This document shows, piece by piece, positions 7,790 through 14,406 of a DNA stretch of 23,462 nt (positions within the stretch are counted from its first letter, which is position 1; each line of letters begins with the position of its first letter). This DNA comes from an uncultured Oribacterium sp. (lineage in GTDB: Bacteria; Bacillota; Clostridia; Lachnospirales; Lachnospiraceae), in the NCBI GenBank assembly GCA_937927445.1, contig CALAOB010000013.1, positions 1 through 23,462 of the forward strand, read 5' to 3'. The position numbers were made by a program, and so were the translations under genes. The notes under the pieces were generated by a model. That model was not told where the DNA came from. It did not search any database and was given only the letters and a program-made list of their open reading frames with translations.

Positions 7790-8872
7790 TTACTCCTTCA
7801 TAATCGCCCGAAGCCCCTCGAGCATCTGCGCATCCGACACCGCATGATCGATATACGCCTCGCCGAGCTGCCGCAGCAGGATGAAGCGCACATGACCATG
7901 GTCCATCTTCTTGTCCTTCCGCGTCGCCTGGAGAATCTCCTCCTGGTCCATCGCCCGGCAGCGGGTTTCAAGACCGACCGCCACCATCAGATGTTCAATG
8001 CTGTCGACCTCTGCCGTCGTCAGCGTCCCGGAAATCTGCATCGCCGTGAGACAGCCGAACCCCACACACTGACCATGGCTGTAGCTGAAGTTCGAGCACT
8101 TCTCGATCGCATGCCCCAGGGTATGACCGAAGTTCAGCAACTGACGCTCCCCCTTCTCGGTCGGATCGACCTCGACCACCGCACGCTTGATGAGATTACT
8201 CTGGTAGACGGTCTCCATCAGCACGGCCATATCCCGCGCCTCGAGCTCCGCCTGATGTGCATTCAGGTAGTCAAAGTAATCACGACTCTTGATAAGGGCG
8301 TGCTTGATGACCTCCCCCATACCGGAGGCATACTGGATCGCATCCAGACTCCGAAGCGTCGCCACATTACTGTAGACGAGCGACGGCATATGGAAGGCAC
8401 CGACCATGTTCTTATAGGCACGGAAATCGACACCCGTCTTTCCGCCGATTGAGCTGTCGACCTGCGAAAGCAGCGTCGTCGGAATCTGAATGAAACGGAT
8501 CCCGCGCATATACGTCGCCGCCGCGAAGCCCGTCATATCCCCGATGACACCACCACCGAGTGCGACGAAGACATCATTCCGATCGAAGCTCGCCTCGACC
8601 GCCGCCGCGTAGATCTCCGCGATGGAATCCGTATTCTTATGCTCCTCCCCCGGCACCAGCACCAGCTCATGAAGCACACGGAAGCACGGACGAAGCGCCG
8701 CGCGCACCTCCTCGAGATACAGCGGTGCTACATGCTCATCCGTCACGATCAGCGCACGCCGCTCCCGAAGCCCCAGCGTCTCTACAGCCGCTGCCAGCCC
8801 CGCGAAACTCTCCTCGATATAAATCGAGTAGGAAAAAGCCCCCTGATACATCACATCTAATTTTCTCGACAT
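7790..8872 (-). CDS. aroB: 3-dehydroquinate synthase
   Basis: This 360-residue enzyme converts DAHP to 3-dehydroquinate, the second step of the shikimate pathway, using NAD and a divalent metal. The NAD-binding motif GGGVIGDMTGFAAATYMRG is at 106-124, and PTTLLSQVDSSIGGKTGVD at 131-149 is the substrate loop. The metal ligands are likely E187 (GEVIKHA), H250 (FGHTLGHAIE) and H266 (YSHGQ). Length and motifs are complete. The ATG at 8872 follows AGGGGG by eight bases. It heads aroB-lspA-rluD, an unusual partner for lspA, and no other shikimate gene is nearby. A TATGATAAAAT tract at 8902-8912 could be its -10 region, but no good -35 is visible. Upstream is the repeat-rich gene-free region. Confidence 0.96.
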   Translation of the reverse strand: MSRKLDVMYQGAFSYSIYIEESFAGLAAAVETLGLRERRALIVTDEHVAPLYLEEVRAALRPCFRVLHELVLVPGEEHKNTDSIAEIYAAAVEASFDRNDVFVALGGGVIGDMTGFAAATYMRGIRFIQIPTTLLSQVDSSIGGKTGVDFRAYKNMVGAFHMPSLVYSNVATLRSLDAIQYASGMGEVIKHALIKSRDYFDYLNAHQAELEARDMAVLMETVYQSNLIKRAVVEVDPTEKGERQLLNFGHTLGHAIEKCSNFSYSHGQCVGFGCLTAMQISGTLTTAEVDSIEHLMVAVGLETRCRAMDQEEILQATRKDKKMDHGHVRFILLRQLGEAYIDHAVSDAQMLEGLRAIMKE

Positions 8873-9017
8873 CTAACCGTCCCCCTGCAAAAACTCATTT
8901 CATTTTATCATACCGGAGCCATAAAATACAGTTCTGAAAATTACTCACTGAGATGCCGTACAGTTACATCGTTATAGTTGAGACGTAACAGTTCAACCAC
9001 TCTGGCTCTTCTAAGGA

Positions 9018-9107
9018 GTTTGAGTCACTCCTCATTCGCCCACCCCATGAAATCCATGGCTTCTTGTATGCATTGGTCCCGCTCCAGCTCATGAGGAGTT
9101 CTCAAAC
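9018..9107. repeat. Inverted repeat with about 17-bp arms
   Basis: GTTTGAGTCACTCCTCAT at 9018-9035 pairs with ATGAGGAGTTCTCAAAC at 9091-9107, with one bulge or mismatch, around a 55-base loop. No transposase or direct target duplication was seen. Confidence 0.65.
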
Positions 9108-9120
9108 TTCTGCCTATTCT

Positions 9121-9341
9121 AAAACAGCATTAAGAAAATTTACACCGGCGTCCATCAAAACAGCATCGTTGGCGTTGGCGGATTGGGTACACTCAAGAAA
9201 ACAGCATTGCTGGTGTTGGCAATCCGGGTACATTCAGGAAAACAGCATTGCTATTTTCTATCTTTGAACCCAATTACCCACGTAAAAATCAGTGGATTTT
9301 ACACAGAACGGCTGGTTTCAGAAAATCGGCATTGTCGGCTT
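9121..9341 (+). repeat. Block A of 41-bp degenerate tandem repeats (forward)
   Basis: The unit starts AAAACAGCATTGCTGGTGTTGGC and is seen at 9121, 9157, 9198 and 9239, with a degenerate copy at 9322 that keeps the phase (spacings 36, 41, 41 and 83). The best pair, 9157 and 9198, is interrupted by scattered substitutions. The period is not a multiple of three, so it does not encode a peptide repeat. Confidence 0.75.
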
Positions 9342-9705
9342 GTAATGTAGATTTTTTGTTTCAGCCCATACTGTGAAAAAAATCAGTGAAACCGGCAATG
9401 TAGTTTCTTGGAAATCTTCATTCTGCGAAAAAGCAGCAATGTAGAATTTCTGGATTGCTCGATTTTGTAAAAATCCAGCAATGCTAAATTCTGGAAATCA
9501 AGGTATCTGTCAACGACAACAATGCAGAATTTCAGAAATCTGCCCGTTTGTCAACGCTGGCAATGCTGAATTCTGGAAATCAAGACATCTGCCAACACTG
9601 GTAAGGCACTGGTAATACTGAATCCTGAAAATAAGTTCATCTGTCAACGCTGGCAATATCACTGGCAATGCTGAATTCTGAAAATCAGATCATCTGCCCA
9701 TCGCG
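9342..9705 (-). repeat. Block B of 41-bp degenerate tandem repeats (inverted relative to block A)
   Basis: Units beginning CAATGCTGAATTCTGGAAAT start at 9342, 9396, 9437, 9479, 9520, 9561, 9613 and 9666. Spacings are 41-42, except three of 52-54 where an extra 11-13 bases (such as the added CACTGG before 9613) are inserted. The reverse complement of a unit, starting CCAGTGTTGGCAGATG and ending TTCAGCATTG, aligns without gaps to block A at both ends (GTGTTGGC and CAGCATTG), while the middle 18 bases vary. Confidence 0.75.
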
Positions 9706-9732
9706 TGCATGATGGCGAAGGAAACGGATATA

Positions 9733-9827
9733 GCGTCGATTTTTTTGTTTGCCTGCATGGGGGGCGGGTTCGATATGTAAATTGATAATAGATGTACCAT
9801 GGGTGGGCAGGCAAACAAAAGAGACGC
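9733..9827. repeat. Long stem-loop with 14-bp perfect core arms
   Basis: TTTTGTTTGCCTGC (9743-9756) and GCAGGCAAACAAAA (9807-9820) are perfect complements. An outer GCGTC/GACGC pair (9733-9737 and 9823-9827) extends the stem. The 50-base loop contains CATGG/CCATG. Confidence 0.7.
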
Positions 9828-9871
9828 CCGGTATGGACATCGCTTGAAAATCAGGCGGTGTGAAGAACTTG

Positions 9872-9930
9872 CCTCGGCTTAGAGCTTTCCGAGCGCGCAG
9901 TACTGTGCTTCTGTTGCCGGCCCTCCGGGG
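9872..9930 (-). repeat. Dispersed repeat copy, inverted and diverged
   Basis: Read on the minus strand this aligns without gaps to 23369-23427. I count about 46 matches in 59 positions by eye, including GCACAGTACT and TCTAAGCCG. The related segment at 6190-6229 shares the first half. Confidence 0.75.
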
Positions 9931-9949
9931 CACCTGCCACACAACGTAA

Positions 9950-9979
9950 AGAGCGGAGGAGCCGAAGCCCCTCCGCCCT
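9950..9979 (-). terminator. sepF terminator with UUCG tetraloop
   Basis: On the minus strand AGGGCGGAGGGGC and GCTCCTCCGCTCT form a 13-bp stem with two G-U pairs around a TTCG loop, then CTTTACG. The wobble pairs exist only in the minus-strand RNA, which supports termination of sepF (stop at 9992). The U-tract is short. Confidence 0.8.
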
Positions 9980-9991
9980 GTATCATTTTGA

Positions 9992-10522
9992 TTAAACCCG
10001 AAGATTCAGCCCACCGATGTTCACATCAGTGGTCGCTGCCAGAATGTTCTGGAAATCACCGGACAGCTCCACATTTGGCGGTGTCGCGATGAAAATATAG
10101 TTCGAAATCTTCTGAAGATTTCCCTCCAGAGAATACGCTGCACCGGATGTGAAGTCGATGATGCGCTGCGCGATCTCCATATGAAGGCCCTCCATATTGA
10201 GAACGACCGCCTTGCCCTGAAGCAGATAATCACAGATCTCTCGGGAATCGTCCATCGAGGTCGGCTTGATCATGGTGACCTCCATACCTCTATGTGCCGG
10301 CTGCGGCTGCGCCTGTGACTTTCTGGAGAAAAGTGTCGGCTTTAACGGACGGTCCTCTGCTCCGTCGTCGTCCATATCCTGCGACTTCGATCTCGAGAAG
10401 ATATTGCCACCACGCTGTGGCTCGTCCTCATAATCGTCGTCATAGTTATAATCATCGTCGAGATCGTAATCATCATCCTGATCGACGCGCATGGATTTCA
10501 TGATATTACTGATAAAGCTCAT
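9992..10522 (-). CDS. sepF: Cell division protein SepF
   Basis: This 176-residue protein contains the SepF (DUF552) domain at about residues 80-165: MIKPTSMDDSREICDYLLQG (84-103) and VVLNMEGLHMEIAQRIIDFT (106-125). SepF tethers and aligns FtsZ filaments at the membrane. The first 13 residues (MSFISNIMKSMRV) fit the amphipathic membrane-targeting helix. The linker contains an unusually dense Asp/Tyr run (about 14-36) and a Pro/Gln stretch (70-77). The ATG at 10522 has a G-rich GGGGGT eight bases upstream. A near-consensus promoter and a UUCG terminator make it a single-gene unit. yggS/ylmE upstream and ylmG, ylmH and divIVA downstream, usual companions in Firmicutes, are absent here. Confidence 0.94.
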   Translation of the reverse strand: MSFISNIMKSMRVDQDDDYDLDDDYNYDDDYEDEPQRGGNIFSRSKSQDMDDDGAEDRPLKPTLFSRKSQAQPQPAHRGMEVTMIKPTSMDDSREICDYLLQGKAVVLNMEGLHMEIAQRIIDFTSGAAYSLEGNLQKISNYIFIATPPNVELSGDFQNILAATTDVNIGGLNLRV

Positions 10523-10570
10523 TTACTTAACCCCCGTGTACACGCAGTTTCCCTACTATTCATAAGGTCT

Positions 10571-10598
10571 ATTTTATACAATTATCTTTGCTTGTCAA
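10571..10598 (-). promoter_or_regulatory. Sigma-A promoter of sepF
   Basis: TTGACA (10593-10598), a 16-base spacer and TAAAAT (10571-10576) on the minus strand, giving a leader of about 40 bases. A hairpin with 7-bp arms (GTGTTTT/AAAACAC, 10612-10631) sits just upstream of the -35. Confidence 0.8.
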
Positions 10599-10742
10599 TA
10601 AATACAGCTCCGTGTTTTGATACGAAAACACAGAATAGTGAAATTTTACATCATTTTCACTTTTTGTAAAGGTCTATTCGGATGCTCGACCGATGTTTTT
10701 CAGAAGAAACAATCTTCCGGGAATCCGAATCCATTCACCGGA

Positions 10743-10764
10743 TGTCGTCTGTATACAGACGACA
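10743..10764. promoter_or_regulatory. Perfect 22-bp palindrome, operator or hairpin
   Basis: TGTCGTCTGTATACAGACGA is followed by CA to complete an exact 22-bp palindrome without a loop. It lies 32 bases after the stop of the HlyD-like gene and about 145 bases upstream of the sepF -35. There is no adjacent T-tract, so a simple terminator is unlikely; a dimeric regulator site or an mRNA 3'-end stem are possible. Confidence 0.5.
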
Positions 10765-10795
10765 AGGATGCTCCCTGCGTAACATATATGAAAAA

Positions 10796-12235
10796 TCACT
10801 GGTAAACGAGCTGTCCGTCCTTCACGAGTGACGCATTCAGCACGATATGATCATAGACCGAGATGCCGTAATCTGTATTCTCTGCGACGATGATGTAATC
10901 CGTGTTCTGCTCGATCGGCACGATCTGCCGGAAGATACAGTAACCACGGTTGATGTTGTAGACACCCTGCAGGGACTTCACCGGTCCCACCGGATAGGTC
11001 TGCGTCGAATCGAGCTGCCCGCTCGTCGCTGCCTCCGGTCGCACGAGGATGTTATTCGTTCGGATCGAACTCGTAGCACTGTCATCCGGAATGCTGAGGT
11101 AGCAGTACTGATCATCGATACGGTAGATGTCCGTCGGTACGAACTCGACGGAAGCACCGGAACCGTCCTGTGCCACGGTCTCCCGATAGAAGCCCGTGCT
11201 GCCATCCGGTCCCGTCGTCTTAAACGCCTTCGGCACGATGTAGAAGTCCTTCTCCGTGACCGCGGTCACCGGAATCTTGAGTCCCTTCTGATCATTCGTC
11301 ACGATGTCAAACTGGATGAAACGCTCGTCACAGAACTGCTCCATCAGCTCGGTGAAATCGAGCTGACCGTAGCTGTTCCCATCCTTCCCCGTGAAGACCT
11401 GAAGCGCCGCACTCACCGTCAGATCCGATTCCGTAAAGTGAACCTTTACCTTCTTCACATCCTGGTACTTCGCCTTCGCCTCATCATCGAGCTGGAAAAC
11501 GAGACTCCACTTCTCGCTCGTGATCAGCTTATAGACCGGCTGTCCGCTCTCCATCAGGGCACCCGGTTTCGTGATGTTCCGCTTATACCCGCTCATCGTG
11601 AAGAGATCCGCGGTCACGGCATCGGCCGTCAGCCCCTCATCACCGTCGATGGCATAGGACACCACCCCGGCCTGATCAGCGCTCACCCGCACATAGTTGA
11701 TGCCGAGCTTCTGAAACACATCATCGAGGTCCTGCGCACTCGACACACTGGAATACTCGAGCGCAGACGCGTCGAGCGAGTATTTCGTGTTATACAGTGC
11801 AGAGAAATTACTGTTTTTGAAGGACTGTGAAAACTGGGACAGACGATAGCGGATATCCGAGATCTGCTCACTCGTCATCTCCGTCGTGAGCTCCGGATGC
11901 TCCTTCAGATAGGACTGGAGTGCACCGGTTTCATCGATGGTATAGACATCACTGCTGACGGCCACTCTCCGGCCATCCTGGATATAGTAGTGCACATAGC
12001 CGGAGCTCGTGGCATTCACGGCCTGCTCCTGCCGGATGGCGATACCGGTATACTGCTGGTCACGGACAATGCTCCCCTTCTGGACCTCATAATATCGGAT
12101 CTGGTCACGGGAGACATAGGAGTATACACTAAAAACAATGTAGAGAAAGATAATCGCGAAGATTATCATCCCTACATTGAATTGAAATGGTCTTCTGTAT
12201 TTAGCTGTAGATTTTACTTGCTGTTTAACGGCCAT
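10796..12235 (-). CDS. Membrane-anchored HlyD-like protein
   Basis: This 479-residue protein has a short basic N-terminus (1-18), one transmembrane segment (about 22-42) and a large extracytoplasmic part. YYEVQKGSIVRDQQYTGIAIRQEQAVNATSSGYV, beginning at residue 48, resembles the first half of a lipoyl/barrel-sandwich hybrid domain of membrane-fusion proteins. Related Clostridia carry such an HlyD-like gene near sepF, so a link to division or the envelope is inferred from position only. No ABC or RND transporter partner is in the window. It starts 13 bases after the P-loop gene; no clear SD precedes the ATG, so it may depend on coupling. Function is otherwise unknown. Confidence 0.75.
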   Translation of the reverse strand: MAVKQQVKSTAKYRRPFQFNVGMIIFAIIFLYIVFSVYSYVSRDQIRYYEVQKGSIVRDQQYTGIAIRQEQAVNATSSGYVHYYIQDGRRVAVSSDVYTIDETGALQSYLKEHPELTTEMTSEQISDIRYRLSQFSQSFKNSNFSALYNTKYSLDASALEYSSVSSAQDLDDVFQKLGINYVRVSADQAGVVSYAIDGDEGLTADAVTADLFTMSGYKRNITKPGALMESGQPVYKLITSEKWSLVFQLDDEAKAKYQDVKKVKVHFTESDLTVSAALQVFTGKDGNSYGQLDFTELMEQFCDERFIQFDIVTNDQKGLKIPVTAVTEKDFYIVPKAFKTTGPDGSTGFYRETVAQDGSGASVEFVPTDIYRIDDQYCYLSIPDDSATSSIRTNNILVRPEAATSGQLDSTQTYPVGPVKSLQGVYNINRGYCIFRQIVPIEQNTDYIIVAENTDYGISVYDHIVLNASLVKDGQLVYQ

Positions 12236-12248
12236 TGTGAACTGTGGA

Positions 12249-12668
12249 TTAAAGCGCGATCGCTACATCCTTCTTCACGCTGTCAGGAAGCTCATCGGCA
12301 TCCATCGATACGCTCAGTACGAAGGTTACCTTGTACTTATCGCCGAGATCCTCTAAGCGCTTGATGCAGTTTGTGATATCTGCGCCCTCAAGAGAAGAAA
12401 GCTTAAGGAAGCTGTCCAGGAACATGTACTCGAGGTCGTGATCCTGAGAAATAATACCGCTTACGAAGCCGATGAACGCATCTTCGGAATCGATTGGGAA
12501 CTCATTTACGTTAATAAGACGGATCTTATTACTGAGCTCATACATATGCTGTGCCGACTTATCGAGGAAATCAACGCTGCCGTTGGCTTCCTTCACTACT
12601 GAGTTTGCCTTATCAAGAAGCTGCTTGGTCTTACCTTTGCCTCTCTTGCCTACAATCAACTGTACCAT
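12249..12668 (-). CDS. Small P-loop NTPase of unknown function
   Basis: This 139-residue protein starts MVQLIVGKRGKGKTKQLLDK, with a Walker A motif at 7-14 (GKRGKGKT). A Walker B-like strand LEYMFLD lies at 79-85, and a second strand VTFVLSVS at 114-121. It is too short for a normal transporter or helicase ATPase. Similar proteins are often labelled 'twitching motility protein PilT' in databases, which is not supported by any visible PilT feature. The ATG at 12668 has AGGAGG nine bases upstream; an open frame extends further upstream but crosses the promoter. It is transcribed with the HlyD-like gene 13 bases downstream. The pairing suggests an envelope-associated role, but this is inference. 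Confidence 0.85.
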   Translation of the reverse strand: MVQLIVGKRGKGKTKQLLDKANSVVKEANGSVDFLDKSAQHMYELSNKIRLINVNEFPIDSEDAFIGFVSGIISQDHDLEYMFLDSFLKLSSLEGADITNCIKRLEDLGDKYKVTFVLSVSMDADELPDSVKKDVAIAL

Positions 12669-12698
12669 AGTCAAGTACCTCCTAACTTTTGTGGCTTT

Positions 12699-12727
12699 AG
12701 TATAGCTCATTCGGGGGTCTAATTCAA
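12699..12727 (-). promoter_or_regulatory. Sigma-A promoter of the P-loop/HlyD-like unit
   Basis: TTGAAT (12722-12727), a 17-base spacer and TATACT (12699-12704) on the minus strand; the expected start is about 25 bases before the ATG. Confidence 0.8.
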
Positions 12728-12769
12728 GGAGCAATCACAGAACATGGCTTCTAAAAAACGGGGTTTAAC

Positions 12770-13810
12770 TCAGTGGATTTTCTCCAGAAGCATCGTCATA
12801 TTGGCATACAGATCATCGCGGGTTTTCGCCTTCATGACAGTGCTGATATACTCTTCGCCGGTGGCCTCTTTTTCGGTCGCCTGGGTGAGGCAGTAGCCGG
12901 CGGCCTTCGTGGTGCCGGTCTTTCCGCCGAGGACACGGAGGCCGTCCGGGGTCGGGACTTCACCGAGCATGTACTTGTTCGAGACGGTCCACTCCTGCTT
13001 CTTCGGCATGCCGTTTGCGTCCTTATACTCCGGGTCGTAGTGCACGCTTCCGACGATCTCGCGGAAGGCGTCGTACTCGAGGGCCGCGTGCATCGTCAGG
13101 TAGATATCATACGGCGTCATATAGTGATTCTCGTCCGGGAGTCCATTGACGTTTACGAAGTGGCAGCCGGTGGCACCGATCTCCATCGCGGTTTCGTTCA
13201 TCATCTGGACGAAGGTATCGACGGAGCCGGCGGTGGCCTCCGCGACGGCGACCGCGGCATCATTTCCAGACGGCAACAGCATACCATAGAGAAGCTCCTC
13301 GATGGTGAGGGTCTCCCCCGGGTGGACATAGGCCATGGAGGATCCGGAGACGTTGATCTTCGAGTTCTGCGTGACCGTGAACTCCTGCTGCAGGTCGTCG
13401 ACATTCCGAAGGCACACGAGCGCCGTCATCACCTTCGTGATGGACGCCGGATAGGTGCGGACATACGGATTCTTCGAGACGAGCACCTGTGGATCATCGC
13501 CCTCGTTTGAGACGAGGAGGGCCGCTTCCGCCGTGAGGCCGTCTGCCCCGACCGTCTGCTTCGCATCCGGGAGCGCGAGGCCCTTCGAGAAGCCGTCGGC
13601 GTGCTTTCCGGAGACATCACTGACACTGACCGCGTTCATGCGGGTGAGTCCCATGCGGATGTCGTAGCTGTGCTCCAGCTTTTTCCGCCCGCAGCCGGCG
13701 AGCGGCATCATCAAAAATACGCATAAAAGAACCGGAAGGAGTCTTCGCTGGAAGCTCCCTCCGGATATTTTCATGCTGCGATCCCGATTCTTTCGATTCT
13801 GTCTAAGCAT
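12770..13810 (-). CDS. dacF: D-alanyl-D-alanine carboxypeptidase (PBP5/DacF family) with a lipoprotein signal
   Basis: This 346-residue enzyme should trim the terminal D-Ala of peptidoglycan stems. The active-site motifs are SITK at 123-126, SGN at 181-183 and KTG at 297-299. The N-terminus has a basic stretch, a hydrophobic run and PLAGCG, a lipobox with Cys40. The protein ends right after the catalytic domain; the PBP5 C-terminal beta domain and amphipathic anchor are missing, so the lipid anchor probably replaces them. I chose the ATG at 13810 because AGGAG lies 12 bases upstream; the ATG at 13774 would give a shorter signal with a poorer SD, and the open frame to 13969 adds an unlikely leader. 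It is the last gene of the radC-to-dacF cluster, 130 bases after mgsA. Confidence 0.88.
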   Translation of the reverse strand: MLRQNRKNRDRSMKISGGSFQRRLLPVLLCVFLMMPLAGCGRKKLEHSYDIRMGLTRMNAVSVSDVSGKHADGFSKGLALPDAKQTVGADGLTAEAALLVSNEGDDPQVLVSKNPYVRTYPASITKVMTALVCLRNVDDLQQEFTVTQNSKINVSGSSMAYVHPGETLTIEELLYGMLLPSGNDAAVAVAEATAGSVDTFVQMMNETAMEIGATGCHFVNVNGLPDENHYMTPYDIYLTMHAALEYDAFREIVGSVHYDPEYKDANGMPKKQEWTVSNKYMLGEVPTPDGLRVLGGKTGTTKAAGYCLTQATEKEATGEEYISTVMKAKTRDDLYANMTMLLEKIH

Positions 13811-13849
13811 GTATCTGTTTATCTCCTGAATAATCTTCGATTCTCTGCT

Positions 13850-13890
13850 GCATCCGCGTGGTCTCCGCGCATACCTGTACGCGGGGATGC
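13850..13890. other. Hairpin between mgsA and dacF
   Basis: GCATCCGCGT (13850-13859) pairs with ACGCGGGGATGC (13879-13890), leaving a two-base bulge. No T-tract follows. It may be a processing or stability element in the operon mRNA. Confidence 0.4.
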
Positions 13891-13940
13891 TGACTGCGGT
13901 CTTCATCCGGGTGTCGTCCCTCGTGAAGCCAATGTCTCCA

Positions 13941-14330
13941 TCAGATGTTCCGCCACTCGAGATCGCCACGCTCCAGCGCCTTGATCAGAAGCTCGGCGGT
14001 CGCGAGGTTCGTTCCGATCGGGATGTTGTAGCTGTCACACAGGCGAACGACGGAGTTGACCTCCGGCTCCTCTGCCTTTACATGCAGAGGGTCCCGCAAG
14101 AAGATCACCATATCGAGGTTTCCCTGCTCGATCTGCGATGCCAGCTGACGGGCACCACCCGTCTCTCCCGGCAGGAATTTATGAATACGAAGATTCGTGA
14201 CCTCCTCGATGAGGAGTCCGGTGGTACCGGTTGCATAGAGCTCATGCTTGCTCAGGATACCACGGTAGGCGATGCAGAAGTTCTGCATCAGCTTCTTCTT
14301 TGAATCATGTGCGATTAATCCGACATTCAT
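13941..14330 (-). CDS. mgsA: Methylglyoxal synthase homologue with altered active-site residues
   Basis: This 129-residue protein aligns over its full length with methylglyoxal synthase, which converts dihydroxyacetone phosphate to methylglyoxal and phosphate. The phosphate-binding ATGTTG (33-38), N-terminal AHDSKKK (7-13) and VIFLRDPL (75-82) are kept. By gapless alignment to the remembered E. coli and B. subtilis proteins, the catalytic-base position (E. coli Asp71, GGDQQ) is Ala60 in GGARQ, His98 is Glu87, and Asp101 is Glu90. The protein may therefore be inactive, altered in chemistry, or use its effector-type phosphate site for another purpose. The SD GAGAGG lies seven to eight bases before the ATG. 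It follows rodA by 76 bases, the usual Clostridia order. Confidence 0.88.
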   Translation of the reverse strand: MNVGLIAHDSKKKLMQNFCIAYRGILSKHELYATGTTGLLIEEVTNLRIHKFLPGETGGARQLASQIEQGNLDMVIFLRDPLHVKAEEPEVNSVVRLCDSYNIPIGTNLATAELLIKALERGDLEWRNI

Positions 14331-14406
14331 TGTTTAGACCTCTCTGATCTTACGTTTTCTTTTTACAACAGCGAAGCAGGACGTCCTTGCGAAAAGGAGC
14401 GTCAAC

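Larger units (their letters stand above)
8873..9991. other. 1.1-kb gene-free repeat-rich region between sepF and aroB
   Basis: No credible gene was found. Short open frames here (9064-9267 plus, 9685-9942 minus) lack an SD and run through repeat DNA. The segment contains an inverted repeat (9018-9107), two opposed blocks of 41-bp degenerate repeats (9121-9341 and 9342-9705), a stem of about 95 bases (9733-9827), a dispersed-repeat copy (9872-9930) and the sepF terminator (9950-9979). It is clearly more AT-rich than the flanking genes. In related Firmicutes ylmH and divIVA often lie between sepF and lspA. Confidence 0.7.

Noticed and set aside
9064..9267. Plus-strand frame of 67 codons
   Set aside because: It has no SD and is largely made of the 41-bp repeat units, whose period is not a multiple of three.
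9121..9705. CRISPR array
   Set aside because: The period is only 41 bp with 52-54-bp exceptions, the units are degenerate, orientation flips near 9341, the variable part is partly conserved, and there are no cas genes in the window.
9685..9942. Minus-strand frame of 85 codons in the gene-free region
   Set aside because: It starts with GTG without an SD just after the sepF terminator and runs through the dispersed repeat and the 9733-9827 stem. The repeat copies differ at all codon positions, so there is no sign of coding.
10638..10665. AT-rich GTGAAA/TTTCAC hairpin followed by TTTTTG on the plus strand, as a terminator
   Set aside because: No plus-strand gene precedes it and the stem is only six A/T-rich pairs.
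12249..12668. Naming the P-loop gene as a PilT twitching motility ATPase
   Set aside because: Only Walker A and a Walker B-like strand are visible; the protein is far shorter than PilT and no pilus genes are present.
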